From Alphaproteobacteria bacterium (lineage in GTDB: Bacteria; Pseudomonadota; Alphaproteobacteria; UBA8366): 33,412 nt of DNA. Position 1 is the first letter of the stretch; each line of letters begins with the position of its first letter. This document shows, piece by piece, positions 7,847 to 17,014 of this stretch. Position numbers and translations under genes: made by a program. The notes under the pieces are model-generated. The model worked only from the letters and a program-made list of their open reading frames with translations, was not told the DNA's origin and ran no database searches. The stretch covers positions 1 through 33,412 of the forward strand of contig JAOTYV010000013.1 in assembly GCA_029861675.1 (NCBI GenBank), given 5' to 3'.

Positions 7847-9943
7847 TTAGACGTCGGCGAAGGACTTGCCAGACTTGGCAAGATCCTCGATCAGTTTGGC
7901 GGGCTTCCAATGGCCGCCATATTTCTCGTAATACGCGCACAGCGTTTCATAGATCTTTTTGACCCCGATCGTGGTGTCGGCCCAATACATCAGGCCGCCC
8001 CGGTAACGGGGAAAGCCGAATCCGTTGATCCACATGACGTCGATGTCGCTGGCGCGGTAGGCGATGCCTTCTTCCAGAATGCGGCCGCATTCGTTGACCG
8101 ACGCCAGCAGGATGCGGTTGAGAATTTCCTCGTCGCTGACGTCGCGGCGTTCGTTGCCGAGCTGGCGGGAGACGCTCTCGATGATCGCCCTGACTTCCGG
8201 ATCGGGTCGCGGCGTGCGGTCGCCTTCCTCATATTTGAAATACCCGGCGCCGGTCTTCTGCCCCAGGCGGCCGGCCTCGACCAGGGCGTCGGAGATCGGA
8301 TCCGGCACGTGGTTTTCCGGGTCTTCCATCGCCCGGCGCTTGCGTGTCGCATAGCCGATATCAAGTCCGGACAGGTCGCCGACCGCAAATGGTCCCATGG
8401 GATATCCGAATTCGTACATCACCTTGTCGACCTGTTCCGGCATCACGCCTTCTTCGAGCAGTGCCGTCATTTCGAACTTGAAGGGGATGCGGCTGCGATT
8501 GGCGAGAAATCCGTCGCAATTGCCGCACACGCCGACCACCTTCTGCATGGTGCGGCCGAGCTTGACGGAAGTGGCGATCGTCTCGTGCGAGGAGTCTTTG
8601 CCGCGCACGATTTCAAGCAGCTTCATCACATTTGCGGGGCTGAAGAAATGCGTGCCGATAACGCTGCCCGGCCGTTTCGTTGCCGCGGCCATGGCGTCGA
8701 TGTCGAGCGTCGAGGTGTTGCTGGCGAGGATTGCCCCCTCCTTCATCACCGAATCGAGCGTCTGGAACACCTCTTTCTTGACGTCGAGGTTCTCATAAAC
8801 CGCCTCGATGACAATATCGGCATCGCCGATTTGGTCGTAAGACAGCACCGGTTCGATCAACGCCATGCGCTTCGAGACTTCCGCCGCGTCGAGGCTGCCG
8901 CGTTTCACACTGACCTCGTAATTCGCTTTGATCTTGGCGATGCCTTGATCCAAGGCGTCCTGATCCTTCTCCAGGATCTTCACGGGAATGCCGACATTGG
9001 CGAAACACATGGCGATGCCGCCGCCCATCGTGCCGGCGCCGATCACGGCGCCGCTGCGGATGTCCGCCGCCGGCGTATCCCGCGGTACATCAGGCACTTT
9101 CAGCGCCTCGCGCTCGGCCCAGAAGACATGCTTCAGCGCCGCGGTTTCGTCGCCCTGGCTAATTTCCGCGAACAACATGCGCTCGCGCTCGAGGCCTTCC
9201 TCCAGCGGCAGTTCGACCGCCGCCTCGATGCATTTGATGCATTGATAGGGGGCGACCTGGTTGCGGGCCCGCCGGGCAATTTTCTTCCGCATGGCGTCGA
9301 ACATGCCGGGATCGTCCTTGGCTTCCTGCAATTTGTCGTCCATTTCGCCGACCCGCGGCAGCGGACGGACGTCGGCGACTTTTTCGGCATAGGCGACCGC
9401 CGCATCGAGCAATTTGTCTTCCGCCACCAACTCGTCGATGATGCCCAGCGCCGCCGCTTCCGGCGCCGGCACATGGCGGCCGGTGACGATCAGCTCAAGC
9501 GCTTTCTTGGGGCCGATCAGGCGCGGCAGGCGCTGGGTGCCGCCGCCGCCGGGAAGAATGCCGATCAGCACCTCGGGCAGTCCCACCTTGGCGCTCGGAA
9601 CCGCCAGCCGGTAGTGGCAGCACATCGCGGATTCGAGTCCGCCGCCCAATGCATAGCCGTGAATGGCGGCGATTACCGGCTTGTCGAGCTTCTCCATCTC
9701 GTCACGCCATTTTGCGGCGATCGGGTTCTTTTTCTTGCCGACATGCTTGATGTCCGCACCGGCAATGAAGCTGCGGCCGCCGCCGATCAACACCATCGCC
9801 TTGATCTCGGGATCCTTCATGCCTTGCTGGAGCGATTCGTAGATGCCCTCCGGCACGCCGGGACTCAAGGCGTTGACCGGCGGATTGTTGACCGTGATAA
9901 CGCCAATGGCGCCGCGTTTCGTGTAATCGACAAGTGCTGACAT
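7847..9943 (-). CDS. Bifunctional enoyl-CoA hydratase / 3-hydroxyacyl-CoA dehydrogenase (FadB/FadJ-like), 698 aa
   Basis: A fatty-acid beta-oxidation enzyme catalysing hydration of trans-2-enoyl-CoA and NAD-dependent oxidation of 3-hydroxyacyl-CoA. The N-terminal crotonase domain (about 1-190) has SFIAGADIKHV and HGYALGGGLESAM, with the two usual catalytic glutamates at E104 and E124 (GLPEV). The dehydrogenase part has the NAD-binding VIGAGTMGGGIAM (about residue 300) and the catalytic histidine region GTHFFSPANVMKLLEIVRG. It ends in paired C-terminal helical domains containing GFGFPRYRGGLMYWAD. ATG 9943 is supported by AGGGA seven bases upstream; an in-frame ATG seven codons further up is possible. 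No thiolase partner is nearby. It follows leuD on the same strand after 142 bp and is followed by the MDR gene. Confidence 0.95.
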   Translation of the reverse strand: MSALVDYTKRGAIGVITVNNPPVNALSPGVPEGIYESLQQGMKDPEIKAMVLIGGGRSFIAGADIKHVGKKKNPIAAKWRDEMEKLDKPVIAAIHGYALGGGLESAMCCHYRLAVPSAKVGLPEVLIGILPGGGGTQRLPRLIGPKKALELIVTGRHVPAPEAAALGIIDELVAEDKLLDAAVAYAEKVADVRPLPRVGEMDDKLQEAKDDPGMFDAMRKKIARRARNQVAPYQCIKCIEAAVELPLEEGLERERMLFAEISQGDETAALKHVFWAEREALKVPDVPRDTPAADIRSGAVIGAGTMGGGIAMCFANVGIPVKILEKDQDALDQGIAKIKANYEVSVKRGSLDAAEVSKRMALIEPVLSYDQIGDADIVIEAVYENLDVKKEVFQTLDSVMKEGAILASNTSTLDIDAMAAATKRPGSVIGTHFFSPANVMKLLEIVRGKDSSHETIATSVKLGRTMQKVVGVCGNCDGFLANRSRIPFKFEMTALLEEGVMPEQVDKVMYEFGYPMGPFAVGDLSGLDIGYATRKRRAMEDPENHVPDPISDALVEAGRLGQKTGAGYFKYEEGDRTPRPDPEVRAIIESVSRQLGNERRDVSDEEILNRILLASVNECGRILEEGIAYRASDIDVMWINGFGFPRYRGGLMYWADTTIGVKKIYETLCAYYEKYGGHWKPAKLIEDLAKSGKSFADV

Positions 9944-10085
9944 GTGCGTTCCCTCACCCTTCAAATAGGCATGCGCTCAACACGATGATGCCGGTACGGC
10001 CGGCGTGGGTGTGTTGATGCCCGACCACCCTCGGACCGGTAAATGTTATACCATCACCAGTCCTGTCCGCGCGCTAGTGCAAAAT

Positions 10086-10718
10086 TCAATTCGACGGCTT
10101 GGCGACCGCCGCCTGGAACGGCAAGGCGTCCTGGTAGCGTACTCGGAAAGCATCGATATCGCTTTGGAATTCCTCGGTGCGGCCGACATCGTCGAGTCCC
10201 TTTACCAGGCAGCGCTTGGACACCGGCGTAATGTCGAAATTATGCTGCGTGCCGTCCGGCGCGGTGACGGTCTGGGATTCCAGGTCGACGGTGATCGTCG
10301 CTTCCAGGTTTCCCTGCAACTGGCGGCGCAAGGCAATACAGGTCTCGTTCGGCAGGGTGACCGGTAGAACGCCGTTTTTCAGGCAGTTGTTGCGGTGAAT
10401 ATCGCCGAAACTGGACGCGATGACACAGCGGATGCCGTACGCCATCAACGCGTATACGGCGGTCTCGCGCGAGGAACCGCCGCCCCAATTGCGGTCCGCC
10501 ACGATGATTTCCGCATTTCGGTAGGCGTCCTGATTGAGGATGAAGTCGGGCTTTTCGGACCCGTCCGAATTAAAGCGCTGATCATGGAACAAAATTCTCG
10601 GATAGTCCGGGTCGCCAATCGGCATCTTGTTGAACCGAGTCGGGCAGAGCTGATTGGTGTCGACATTCGGTTCGTCGATCGGCACGGCGGCGGCGGTCAG
10701 TTTGGTAAAGCCTTCCAT
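10086..10718 (-). CDS. leuD: 3-isopropylmalate dehydratase small subunit, 210 aa
   Basis: The swivel-domain subunit of isopropylmalate isomerase, which interconverts 2- and 3-isopropylmalate in leucine synthesis together with LeuC. Recognisable stretches are PNVDTNQLCPTRFNK, IIVADRNWGGGSSRETAVYAL (canonical N-F-G-x-GSSRE) and VIASSFGDIHRNNCLKNG. Length is typical of the family. ATG 10718 follows the leuC stop by 3 bp, so the two are translationally coupled. The usual C before GSSRE is G here, and several family positions differ, so it may belong to a LeuD-like paralogue acting on another methylmalate-type acid. Confidence 0.88.
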   Translation of the reverse strand: MEGFTKLTAAAVPIDEPNVDTNQLCPTRFNKMPIGDPDYPRILFHDQRFNSDGSEKPDFILNQDAYRNAEIIVADRNWGGGSSRETAVYALMAYGIRCVIASSFGDIHRNNCLKNGVLPVTLPNETCIALRRQLQGNLEATITVDLESQTVTAPDGTQHNFDITPVSKRCLVKGLDDVGRTEEFQSDIDAFRVRYQDALPFQAAVAKPSN

Positions 10719-10721
10719 CGG

Positions 10722-12134
10722 TCAGCTCCCCTTCGCCAGGTTTCGAACATCGGTAAGCGTGCCGGTAATTGCGGCGGCAGCGGCCATCGCCGGACTGACC
10801 AGATGGGTGCGGCTGCCGAGGCCCTGCCGGCCCTTGAAATTGCGGTTCGAGGTGGAGGCGCAGCGCTCGCCCGGCTGCAGGATATCACCATTGATCGCGG
10901 TGCAGAGCGAGCAGCCCGGGTCCCGCCATTCGAAGCCGGCAGCGGTAAATACCTTGTCGAGACCTTCGGCCTCGGCCTGGCGCTTTACGGCGCCGGAGCC
11001 GGGCACGATCCAGGCCGGCACCTTGGCTTTGCCGAGGCCGGCGACCTCGGCGGCGGCGCGCAGGTCCTCGATCCGGCCGTTCGTGCAAGATCCGATGAAG
11101 ACGCGATTTACCGCAATCTTGTCGAGCGGCATGCCCGGTTTGATGTCCATGTACTCCAGCGCCGCGGCAATTTCGCGTTTATCGGCTTCGGTACCCGCGT
11201 CTTCCGGCGACGGCGCCCGCCCGGTGATCGGCAGCGTGTGTTCGGGATTGGTGCCCCAGGTGACCATCGGCGTCAGCTCGGATGCATTCAACGACACCTC
11301 GGTGTCAAAGAGCGCCCCGTCATCGGTCGGCAGCGTACGCCAGTATTCGACCGCTTGGTCCCAGTCGGCGCCGGCCGGTGTGTAGGGACGGCCATGCACA
11401 TAGTCCAGCACCTTGTCGTCGGGCGCCATCATGCCGGCGCGGCCACCGGCCTCGATGGACATGTTGCAGACCGTCATGCGCTGTTCGATGGTCATGGCGT
11501 CGACCGCCGAGCCCGCGTACTCGATGACATGCCCGGCAGCGCCGCCATGACCGATCTTGGCGATGATGGCGAGGATGAGGTCCTTCGACGCGACGCCGAA
11601 CGGCAAAGTGCCATCGATCGTGATCCGCATGGATCTCGGCTTCCGCTGCCACAGCGTCTGGGTCACGACGACATGGTAGACTTCCGACGATCCGGCGCCG
11701 AAGGACAGATTGCCGAGCGCGCCGTGGGTCGCGGTATGGGAATCGGCTCCGATCAGCAGGATTCCGGGAATGGTGATGCCCTGCTCCGGTCCGACGACAT
11801 GCAGGATGCCCTGATCGGGATCGCCGATGTCGAAATGGCGAATGCCGTGCTTCTTGGTGTTTTTCGTCAGCAGTTCGATCATGCCGCGAATTTTCGGATC
11901 CGAGATCGCGCCGAGGCCTTGGTCCCGGCCAGTCGTTTGCGCGTAGTGATCCGAGAAGGCGAACACTTTATCCGGCTCGACCGGCGACCGGCCTTCCTCG
12001 TCCATTTGGTCGAAGGTATGGCGCGATCCCTCATGAATGAGGCAACGGTCGACATAGAGAAGCGCCTCGTCTTCTTCTTCCGCGATGACGTGCTGCTGCC
12101 AGATTTTTTCGAACATTGTTTGCGCTGACGTCAT
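10722..12134 (-). CDS. leuC: 3-isopropylmalate dehydratase large subunit, 470 aa
   Basis: Aconitase-superfamily [4Fe-4S] subunit partnering with the adjacent LeuD. The iron-sulfur cysteines are visible as C350 (FIGSCTNGRIEDLR) and C408/C411 (DPGCSLC), at positions close to those of known LeuC proteins. The substrate loop ERCASTSNRNFKGRQG and GADSHTATHGALG are canonical. Length is normal. ATG 12134 has a strong GGGAGGT Shine-Dalgarno 6 nt upstream. Unlike the usual DRHLxHE, it reads DRCLIHE near residue 30, and the stretch after it diverges from classic LeuC. No leuA or leuB is nearby. Leucine synthesis is the default call; a paralogue for a related hydroxy acid is possible. Confidence 0.88.
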   Translation of the reverse strand: MTSAQTMFEKIWQQHVIAEEEDEALLYVDRCLIHEGSRHTFDQMDEEGRSPVEPDKVFAFSDHYAQTTGRDQGLGAISDPKIRGMIELLTKNTKKHGIRHFDIGDPDQGILHVVGPEQGITIPGILLIGADSHTATHGALGNLSFGAGSSEVYHVVVTQTLWQRKPRSMRITIDGTLPFGVASKDLILAIIAKIGHGGAAGHVIEYAGSAVDAMTIEQRMTVCNMSIEAGGRAGMMAPDDKVLDYVHGRPYTPAGADWDQAVEYWRTLPTDDGALFDTEVSLNASELTPMVTWGTNPEHTLPITGRAPSPEDAGTEADKREIAAALEYMDIKPGMPLDKIAVNRVFIGSCTNGRIEDLRAAAEVAGLGKAKVPAWIVPGSGAVKRQAEAEGLDKVFTAAGFEWRDPGCSLCTAINGDILQPGERCASTSNRNFKGRQGLGSRTHLVSPAMAAAAAITGTLTDVRNLAKGS

Positions 12135-12217
12135 CGTCGGACCTCCCTGAATTTACCGGCGAAACAATAATCGCGGCCTAACGCGAGGTCGAGTCCGGCG
12201 CGGCGTTACGGATTAAC

Positions 12218-12245
12218 TTGTTTGCAAGCAAAGTCGGACTATATT
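12218..12245 (+). promoter_or_regulatory. Candidate sigma-70 promoter for typA
   Basis: TTGTTT (12218-12223), a 16-bp spacer, then TATATT (12240-12245), in the 177-bp gap between divergent leuC and typA. It would give a leader of about 60 nt before GTG 12312. Read by eye. Confidence 0.45.
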
Positions 12246-12311
12246 CTCGCCCGGCGCGGCGGAGGTCTCTGGCCGCGTTTGCTTTATCCATTTTTTAGTC
12301 GGGAATTTTCA

Positions 12312-14135
12312 GTGGAACTGCGCAACATCGCGATCATCGCCCATGTCGATCATGGCAAGACCACCCTGGTGGACGTCATGCTGCGGCAAAGCGGCGCCTT
12401 TCGCGCGAACCAAAACGTGGCCGAGCGCGCGCTCGACTCCAACGATCTCGAGCGCGAGCGCGGCATCACCATTCTCGCGAAATGTACGTCCGTGGTGTGG
12501 CAGGACATCTGTATCAACATCGTCGACACCCCGGGACATGCCGATTTCGGCGGCGAGGTAGAGCGGATTCTCAGCATGGTCGACGGTGTCGTCGTGCTGG
12601 TCGATGCCGCCGAAGGCCCGATGCCGCAAACGAAATTCGTGCTGGGCAAGGCGTTGGCGCTCGGCTTGCGGCCGATCGTGGTGGTCAACAAGGTCGACCG
12701 CCCGGATCAGCGCGCCCACGATGTCCATGACGAAGTTTTCGATCTGTTTGCCGCCCTGGACGCCAATGAGGATCAGCTCGATTTTCCCGCCTTGTTCGGA
12801 TCGGGCCGGGACGGCTGGGTTTCGCAGGCGCCGGAGCAGCCGGGCGGCGATCTCTCGCTCTTGTTCGAGACGATCGTGGCGCATGTGCCGCCGCCGACAA
12901 TTGACCCGAACGCCCCCTTTGCGATGCTGGCCACGACGCTCGAAAGCGATCCGTATCTCGGCCGGATTCTGACCGGGCGCATTCATGCCGGGCGCGTTCG
13001 GATCAATCAGCCGATGAAGGTGCTGAGCCGTGACGGCGAGGTGCGCGAAGAAGGCCGGATCACCAAGCTCCTGGCGTTTCGCGGGCTCGATCGGGTTCCG
13101 ATCGAGGAAGCATCCGCCGGCGATATCGTGGCGATCGCCGGCATCGCGTCGGCGACCGTGTCGGATACGTTGTGCGACCCGTCGGTGACCACGCCGCTGC
13201 CCGCCCAACCCATCGATCCGCCGACCCTGGCAATGACATTTTCGATCAATGATTCGCCACTCGCCGGTCAGGATGGCGACAAGCTGACGTCGCGGGTCGT
13301 GCGCACGCGCCTGATGCGGGAAGCCGAGGGCAATGTCGCGATTCAGGTGACGGAAACCGAGGACAGCGACGCATTCGAAGTGGCCGGCCGCGGCGAATTG
13401 CAGCTCGCCGTCCTGATCGAGACCATGCGCCGCGAAGGGTATGAGCTGTCGATCAGCCGCCCGCGCGTTCTGTATCGCGAAAATCCGGATGGTGGCGGCC
13501 GGATGGAGCCGGTCGAGGAAGTGGTCGTCGACGTCGATGAGGCCTATGCCGGCGCCGTGGTGGAAAAGCTGGGCGAGCGCAAATCGGATCTGGTCGATAT
13601 GCGGCCGGCCGGCAGCGGCAAGCAGCGCCTGACCTTCCTCGCGCCGTCGCGCGGCTTGATCGGGTACCATGGTGAATTCCTGACCGATACCCGCGGTACC
13701 GGCGTCATGAACCGGGTTTTCCACAGCTATGTTCCCTACAAGGGTCCGATCGCGATGCGCCGCACCGGGGTTCTCATCTCGCTTGGCCAGGGCAAGGCGG
13801 TGCCGTATGCGCTTTGGAATCTGGAGGAACGCGGGCCGCTGTTTATCGAGCCCGGCGTGATGGTGTATGGCGGCATGGTGATCGGCGAGCACAGCCGCGG
13901 TTCCGATTTGGAAGTCAATCCGCTGAAGGCGAAGCAACTGACGAACATCCGTGCATCGGGCAAGGACGATGCGGTTACCCTCACGCCGCCCTTGCGGATG
14001 ACCTTGGAAAAAGCGATCGCCTATATCGCCGACACGGAGTTGGTGGAAGTGACGCCGCGGTCAATCCGGATCCGCAAGCGGCAGTTGGATCCCCATCAAC
14101 GCAAACGCGAATCCCGGCAGGCGAATACGGCGTAG
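12312..14135 (+). CDS. typA: Ribosome-associated GTPase TypA/BipA, 607 aa
   Basis: A translational GTPase that binds the ribosome and supports growth and 50S assembly under stress such as cold. The G domain shows [10 protein letters not shown] (G1), RGITI (G2), DTPGHADF (G3) and NKVDRPDQR (G4). Further elongation-factor-like domains follow, with the BipA-specific C-terminal region including [20 protein letters not shown]. With GTG 12312 as start ([15 protein letters not shown]) the length equals the 607 residues of E. coli BipA; GGGA lies about 7 nt upstream. The frame is open back to ATG 12222, but the added 30 residues have no family counterpart. It converges on the DksA-like gene, with 13 bp between. 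Confidence 0.97.
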   Translation: MELRNIAIIAHVDHGKTTLVDVMLRQSGAFRANQNVAERALDSNDLERERGITILAKCTSVVWQDICINIVDTPGHADFGGEVERILSMVDGVVVLVDAAEGPMPQTKFVLGKALALGLRPIVVVNKVDRPDQRAHDVHDEVFDLFAALDANEDQLDFPALFGSGRDGWVSQAPEQPGGDLSLLFETIVAHVPPPTIDPNAPFAMLATTLESDPYLGRILTGRIHAGRVRINQPMKVLSRDGEVREEGRITKLLAFRGLDRVPIEEASAGDIVAIAGIASATVSDTLCDPSVTTPLPAQPIDPPTLAMTFSINDSPLAGQDGDKLTSRVVRTRLMREAEGNVAIQVTETEDSDAFEVAGRGELQLAVLIETMRREGYELSISRPRVLYRENPDGGGRMEPVEEVVVDVDEAYAGAVVEKLGERKSDLVDMRPAGSGKQRLTFLAPSRGLIGYHGEFLTDTRGTGVMNRVFHSYVPYKGPIAMRRTGVLISLGQGKAVPYALWNLEERGPLFIEPGVMVYGGMVIGEHSRGSDLEVNPLKAKQLTNIRASGKDDAVTLTPPLRMTLEKAIAYIADTELVEVTPRSIRIRKRQLDPHQRKRESRQANTA

Positions 14136-14148
14136 GGCGACCGGCGCT

Positions 14149-14499
14149 TCAGGTCGCGCTGGCGCAATCGATACAGACGGCGGCCGCCGGGTCTAATTCC
14201 ATCCGTTTTTTCGAGATTTCCTCTCCGCAGGTCAGGCAGTAGCCGTAATCGTCCGTGTCCAGCCGTGCGAGCGCCGCGTCAATGCGCTGCAATTCGAGAT
14301 TACGGCGCCGCTCGGTCTCCTGCGCCATCGCCTGACCCTGGAGGGCATCCATGCGGGAGAGCCGGCCGACCCGGGATTGGTCGAGCTCGACCGGATCGCG
14401 GGAGTCCTTGCTGATCAGCGCGCGCTGCACGAGTTCTCCGCGTCGGGTCTCGAGCCAAGCCCGTTGCGTTTTCAGGTTTATTTTGCCGCGACTAGCCAT
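14149..14499 (-). CDS. TraR/DksA-family C4 zinc-finger protein, 116 aa
   Basis: A small protein with an N-terminal helical, coiled-coil-like region (about 10-80, rich in Arg, Glu and Leu) and a C-terminal zinc finger formed by YCLTCGEEISKKR and VCIDC. This fits the DksA/TraR family, whose members bind in the RNA polymerase secondary channel and alter transcription initiation, often with ppGpp. It is shorter than classical DksA (about 150 residues), so it is likely a DksA-like paralogue. I chose ATG 14499 (MASRGKINLK); upstream in-frame starts at 14514 and 14544 are also possible, and none has a clear Shine-Dalgarno. Confidence 0.85.
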   Translation of the reverse strand: MASRGKINLKTQRAWLETRRGELVQRALISKDSRDPVELDQSRVGRLSRMDALQGQAMAQETERRRNLELQRIDAALARLDTDDYGYCLTCGEEISKKRMELDPAAAVCIDCASAT

Positions 14500-14582
14500 A
14501 ATAGGCGGAAGCATAGCGCAATTTTGGACGGCAAGGCGCATCAAATCGCGATGAATTTGACGGACTTGTGAGGAATCGCGAT

Positions 14583-14611
14583 TTGGCGTTGTGCGACGGA
14601 ATGCCTATCTA
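14583..14611 (+). promoter_or_regulatory. Candidate sigma-70 promoter for the DUF547 gene
   Basis: TTGGCG (14583-14588), a 17-bp spacer and TATCTA (14606-14611), about 45 bp before ATG 14657, in the divergent gap with the DksA-like gene. Confidence 0.4.
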
Positions 14612-14656
14612 TTAGCGGCACTCCGTTAAACAGCGACAGATTGCGAGACCGACGCC

Positions 14657-15505
14657 ATGGCTGGATCACTGCGTTGTCCCATGTTCCGCATTCTTATGGT
14701 GCTGGCGGTCGTCCCGTTGGCGGGCTTCGTTTCGCTGGAGGCGTTGTTTGCTCCGAAGGCGGATTTATGGCCGCGCTGGACCGCGCATGATTCGACCTCG
14801 ACCGTGTATATCGACCATCGCGACTGGACGCGGTTTCTGCGGGCTTATGTAAAGCCGGATCCGACCGGTCTGAACCGGGTCGACTATCGCGGCGTCACGC
14901 CGGCCGACCGCAAATCGCTTACTGACTACATTTCCCGCCTGTCGGCATTGCCGGTGAGCCGCTACAGCCGGCCCGAGCAGCTCGCCTACTGGATCAATCT
15001 CTACAATGCGCTAACCGTCAGTCAGGTGCTCACGCATTATCCACTGAAATCCATCCGCGATATTTCTTCCGGCCTGTTCGGCAGCGGACCGTGGGACGAA
15101 TCTCTGGTGGAGATCGAGGGCGAAGACGTTAGCTTGAACGACATCGAACACCGCATATTGCGGCCGATCTGGAAGGATCCGCGCATCCACTATGCGGTCA
15201 ATTGCGCGTCTGTCGGATGCCCCAACCTTTTGCAATCGGCCTTTACCGCGGGAACGGCGGAAGCGATGTTGGAGGAAGCCGCAAAGGCCTATGTGAACAG
15301 CCCGCGCGGTGCGCGGATCGATGCGAATGGGCTCACGGTGTCCAGCATTTATGTTTGGTTTCAGGACGATTTCGGCGGCACCGACGCGTCGGTGATCGCC
15401 CATCTCAGACGCTACGCCGGTGCGCCGCTTAAGAAGAACCTGACCGGGCGCGACCGCATCGACGATCACGCCTATGACTGGTCGCTGAACGAAACCGGGA
15501 AATAG
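14657..15505 (+). CDS. Exported DUF547 protein, 282 aa
   Basis: An N-terminal hydrophobic segment (about residues 10-30, FRILMVLAVVPLAGFVSLEA) is a signal peptide or anchor. The rest matches DUF547: AYWINLYNALTVSQVL, SLNDIEHRILR and YAVNCASVGCPNL, the last being the family's conserved cysteine-containing core. DUF547 proteins are extracytoplasmic and of unknown activity; papain-like or transglutaminase-like folds have been suggested, but I cannot show a triad here. ATG 14657 is used; ATG 14681 would start directly at the hydrophobic segment. It converges on the GT2 gene, 27 bp away. Confidence 0.87.
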   Translation: MAGSLRCPMFRILMVLAVVPLAGFVSLEALFAPKADLWPRWTAHDSTSTVYIDHRDWTRFLRAYVKPDPTGLNRVDYRGVTPADRKSLTDYISRLSALPVSRYSRPEQLAYWINLYNALTVSQVLTHYPLKSIRDISSGLFGSGPWDESLVEIEGEDVSLNDIEHRILRPIWKDPRIHYAVNCASVGCPNLLQSAFTAGTAEAMLEEAAKAYVNSPRGARIDANGLTVSSIYVWFQDDFGGTDASVIAHLRRYAGAPLKKNLTGRDRIDDHAYDWSLNETGK

Positions 15506-15532
15506 GGCCGGCCGCGCGGGTTGCGGTTTCCG

Positions 15533-16234
15533 TCACGCTCCGCCGGGATTTCGCCGCCGTTCGGAATCATAAATTTGCGCCAGCGTGTCCGGCGAAACGC
15601 CGAGATAAAACATCAGATGGATCTTGATCCAGCCCCAGACGATGGCGGCCGGGCGCCGGCCGGCGAACCGCCGGGACGACGTGATCATGGGTGGATCGTC
15701 AATGCAGCATGTCTTGCCGAAACGCTCCATACGGCGGTTGAAGTCGTAATCCTCCATCAGGGCGATCGGGCGAATGCCGCCGAGGGTCCGATATACGGAT
15801 CGCCGAACGAAGACGGCGGAATCGCCATAGTAAAACCCGTGCCGGCGGATCCAGTGATAGAAGCCGTTCAGCCATATGCTGAAGGCGTCGTCGCCGTCGA
15901 ATAACAGTCGGAAATTCCCGCCGACGATTTCGCCGTCCCGTGACAGAACGTGCCGGATGCGCTCCAAGCCGTTCGGCGGAAACCGGCAATCCGCGTGCAG
16001 GAATAAAAAAATATTGCCGCGGGCGGTCTCACCGCCGTCGGCGAGCTGCCGTCCCCGGCCGCGCGCGGTGCTGAGCACGCGTGCGCCATGCCGCCGTGCG
16101 ATCGCGATCGTATCGTCGGTGCTGCCGCCATCGGCCACGATGATCTCCGCATCGGGTGTCTGTTCCCGCAGCGCGCGCAGCAAGGGCGGTAGCGCGCCGG
16201 CCTCGTTCAACGTCGGGATAATGATCGAGATCAT
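15533..16234 (-). CDS. GT2 glycosyltransferase, TIGR04283-like, 233 aa
   Basis: A cytosolic or membrane-peripheral GT-A glycosyltransferase. It has the family opening SIIIPTLNEAGALPPLL, nucleotide-sugar contacts EIIVADGGSTDDT, the metal-binding region FLHADCRFP and the acidic motif MEDYDFNRRMERFG. The short length and pattern fit the group named TIGR04283 (arsenosugar-biosynthesis-type GT2), but no arsenosugar genes are near and the name should not be taken as function. ATG 16234 has GGAG close upstream. It is last in a three-gene minus-strand operon, 18 bp after the ferritin-like gene. Confidence 0.87.
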   Translation of the reverse strand: MISIIIPTLNEAGALPPLLRALREQTPDAEIIVADGGSTDDTIAIARRHGARVLSTARGRGRQLADGGETARGNIFLFLHADCRFPPNGLERIRHVLSRDGEIVGGNFRLLFDGDDAFSIWLNGFYHWIRRHGFYYGDSAVFVRRSVYRTLGGIRPIALMEDYDFNRRMERFGKTCCIDDPPMITSSRRFAGRRPAAIVWGWIKIHLMFYLGVSPDTLAQIYDSERRRNPGGA

Positions 16235-16252
16235 GCTCTCCGCCGTGTCATG

Positions 16253-17014
16253 TTAACTGCCTTCAATTAGGGCCAATTCATCCACGCCGACGAGACCGAT
16301 ATCGACAAGGCCGCGCGATTGTTGCTGCCACCGGTCGGCCATCCACTTGCGGCCAAGCAACAGCAAGACCGATTGCGGCATCTCCCGGCGGAGCGCATGG
16401 GCGCAGTCGAACCACAAGGATCGGATCCAGCGGAAGGTCTCGATCCGTTCCTCGATCGGCAAGCGGGGCAACGTGCCGCGCAGGTAGATTTTGCCGAATG
16501 CGACATGCCGCGCCTCGTCGCGGGCGACGACCCGATTGATTTGCTGATACAACGGACAGGCGAACCAGCGGCTGTACAGATTCTGCAGGCGCAATCCTTC
16601 CCCTTCGAGAACGACATGCGACAGGATAATTGGGCCGTGATGGGAGCCGCGCCAGGCGCGCGCGCCGCGATACGCCATTGCAACGCCTTCCTCGATTTCG
16701 CCGATGCCGCCGACCTCGCCCAGATACCGCGCATACAGGGCGGCATGGCGCTCTTCGTCGGCGATCTGGGTCCGGACGAACCGCGCGGCCGAGGGGTCGC
16801 GGAGTTCCGGCAGGATGCGCTTACAAATTTCGATGGTCGCCAGCTCGCCATAGTAAAACTGGCTTATCGCGGTGATATAACCCCGCGCCGGAAGCCAGGC
16901 GGGCGGTTTGACCGGCACGGTCCAGTCCACCGCCGTGTCCGCGCAGGACGCCGCCGCGCGGCCATGCGCGGCCATGCGCGCCAAGCGATCGGCGGTGAAG
17001 GATTGCGGCCTCAA
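16253..17014 (-). CDS. Ferritin-like diiron protein, 253 aa
   Basis: A helical protein with a complete carboxylate-bridged diiron signature: E57 (YYGELATIE), E87-x-x-H90 (DEERHA), E137 or E139 (LEGEG) and E167-x-x-H170 (DEARHVAFG). The pattern of two ExxH motifs plus two further glutamates is that of ferritin-like oxidases and N-oxygenases such as AurF, so an O2-using oxidation is likely; the substrate is unknown. The TTG start at 17014 overlaps the preceding stop as TTGA, suggesting translational coupling. ATG 16975, inside a 10-bp tandem repeat, is an alternative that would remove 13 residues. It lies between the DUF3047 and GT2 genes. Confidence 0.82.
   Translation of the reverse strand: MRPQSFTADRLARMAAHGRAAASCADTAVDWTVPVKPPAWLPARGYITAISQFYYGELATIEICKRILPELRDPSAARFVRTQIADEERHAALYARYLGEVGGIGEIEEGVAMAYRGARAWRGSHHGPIILSHVVLEGEGLRLQNLYSRWFACPLYQQINRVVARDEARHVAFGKIYLRGTLPRLPIEERIETFRWIRSLWFDCAHALRREMPQSVLLLLGRKWMADRWQQQSRGLVDIGLVGVDELALIEGS

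Noticed and set aside
7541..9940. A 799-codon open frame on the plus strand opposite the FadJ-like gene (and similar long frames opposite leuC, typA, prfC and the CoA-transferase)
   Set aside because: These are antisense shadows caused by GC-rich codon use. Their translations are His/Arg/Asp-rich without recognisable domains, while the opposite strand encodes full enzyme motifs.
16958..16982. Tandem 10-bp repeat GCGGCCATGC (two copies)
   Set aside because: It is too short to call a satellite. It encodes Ala/His/Gly/Arg near the N-terminus of the ferritin-like protein and mainly adds doubt about that start codon.
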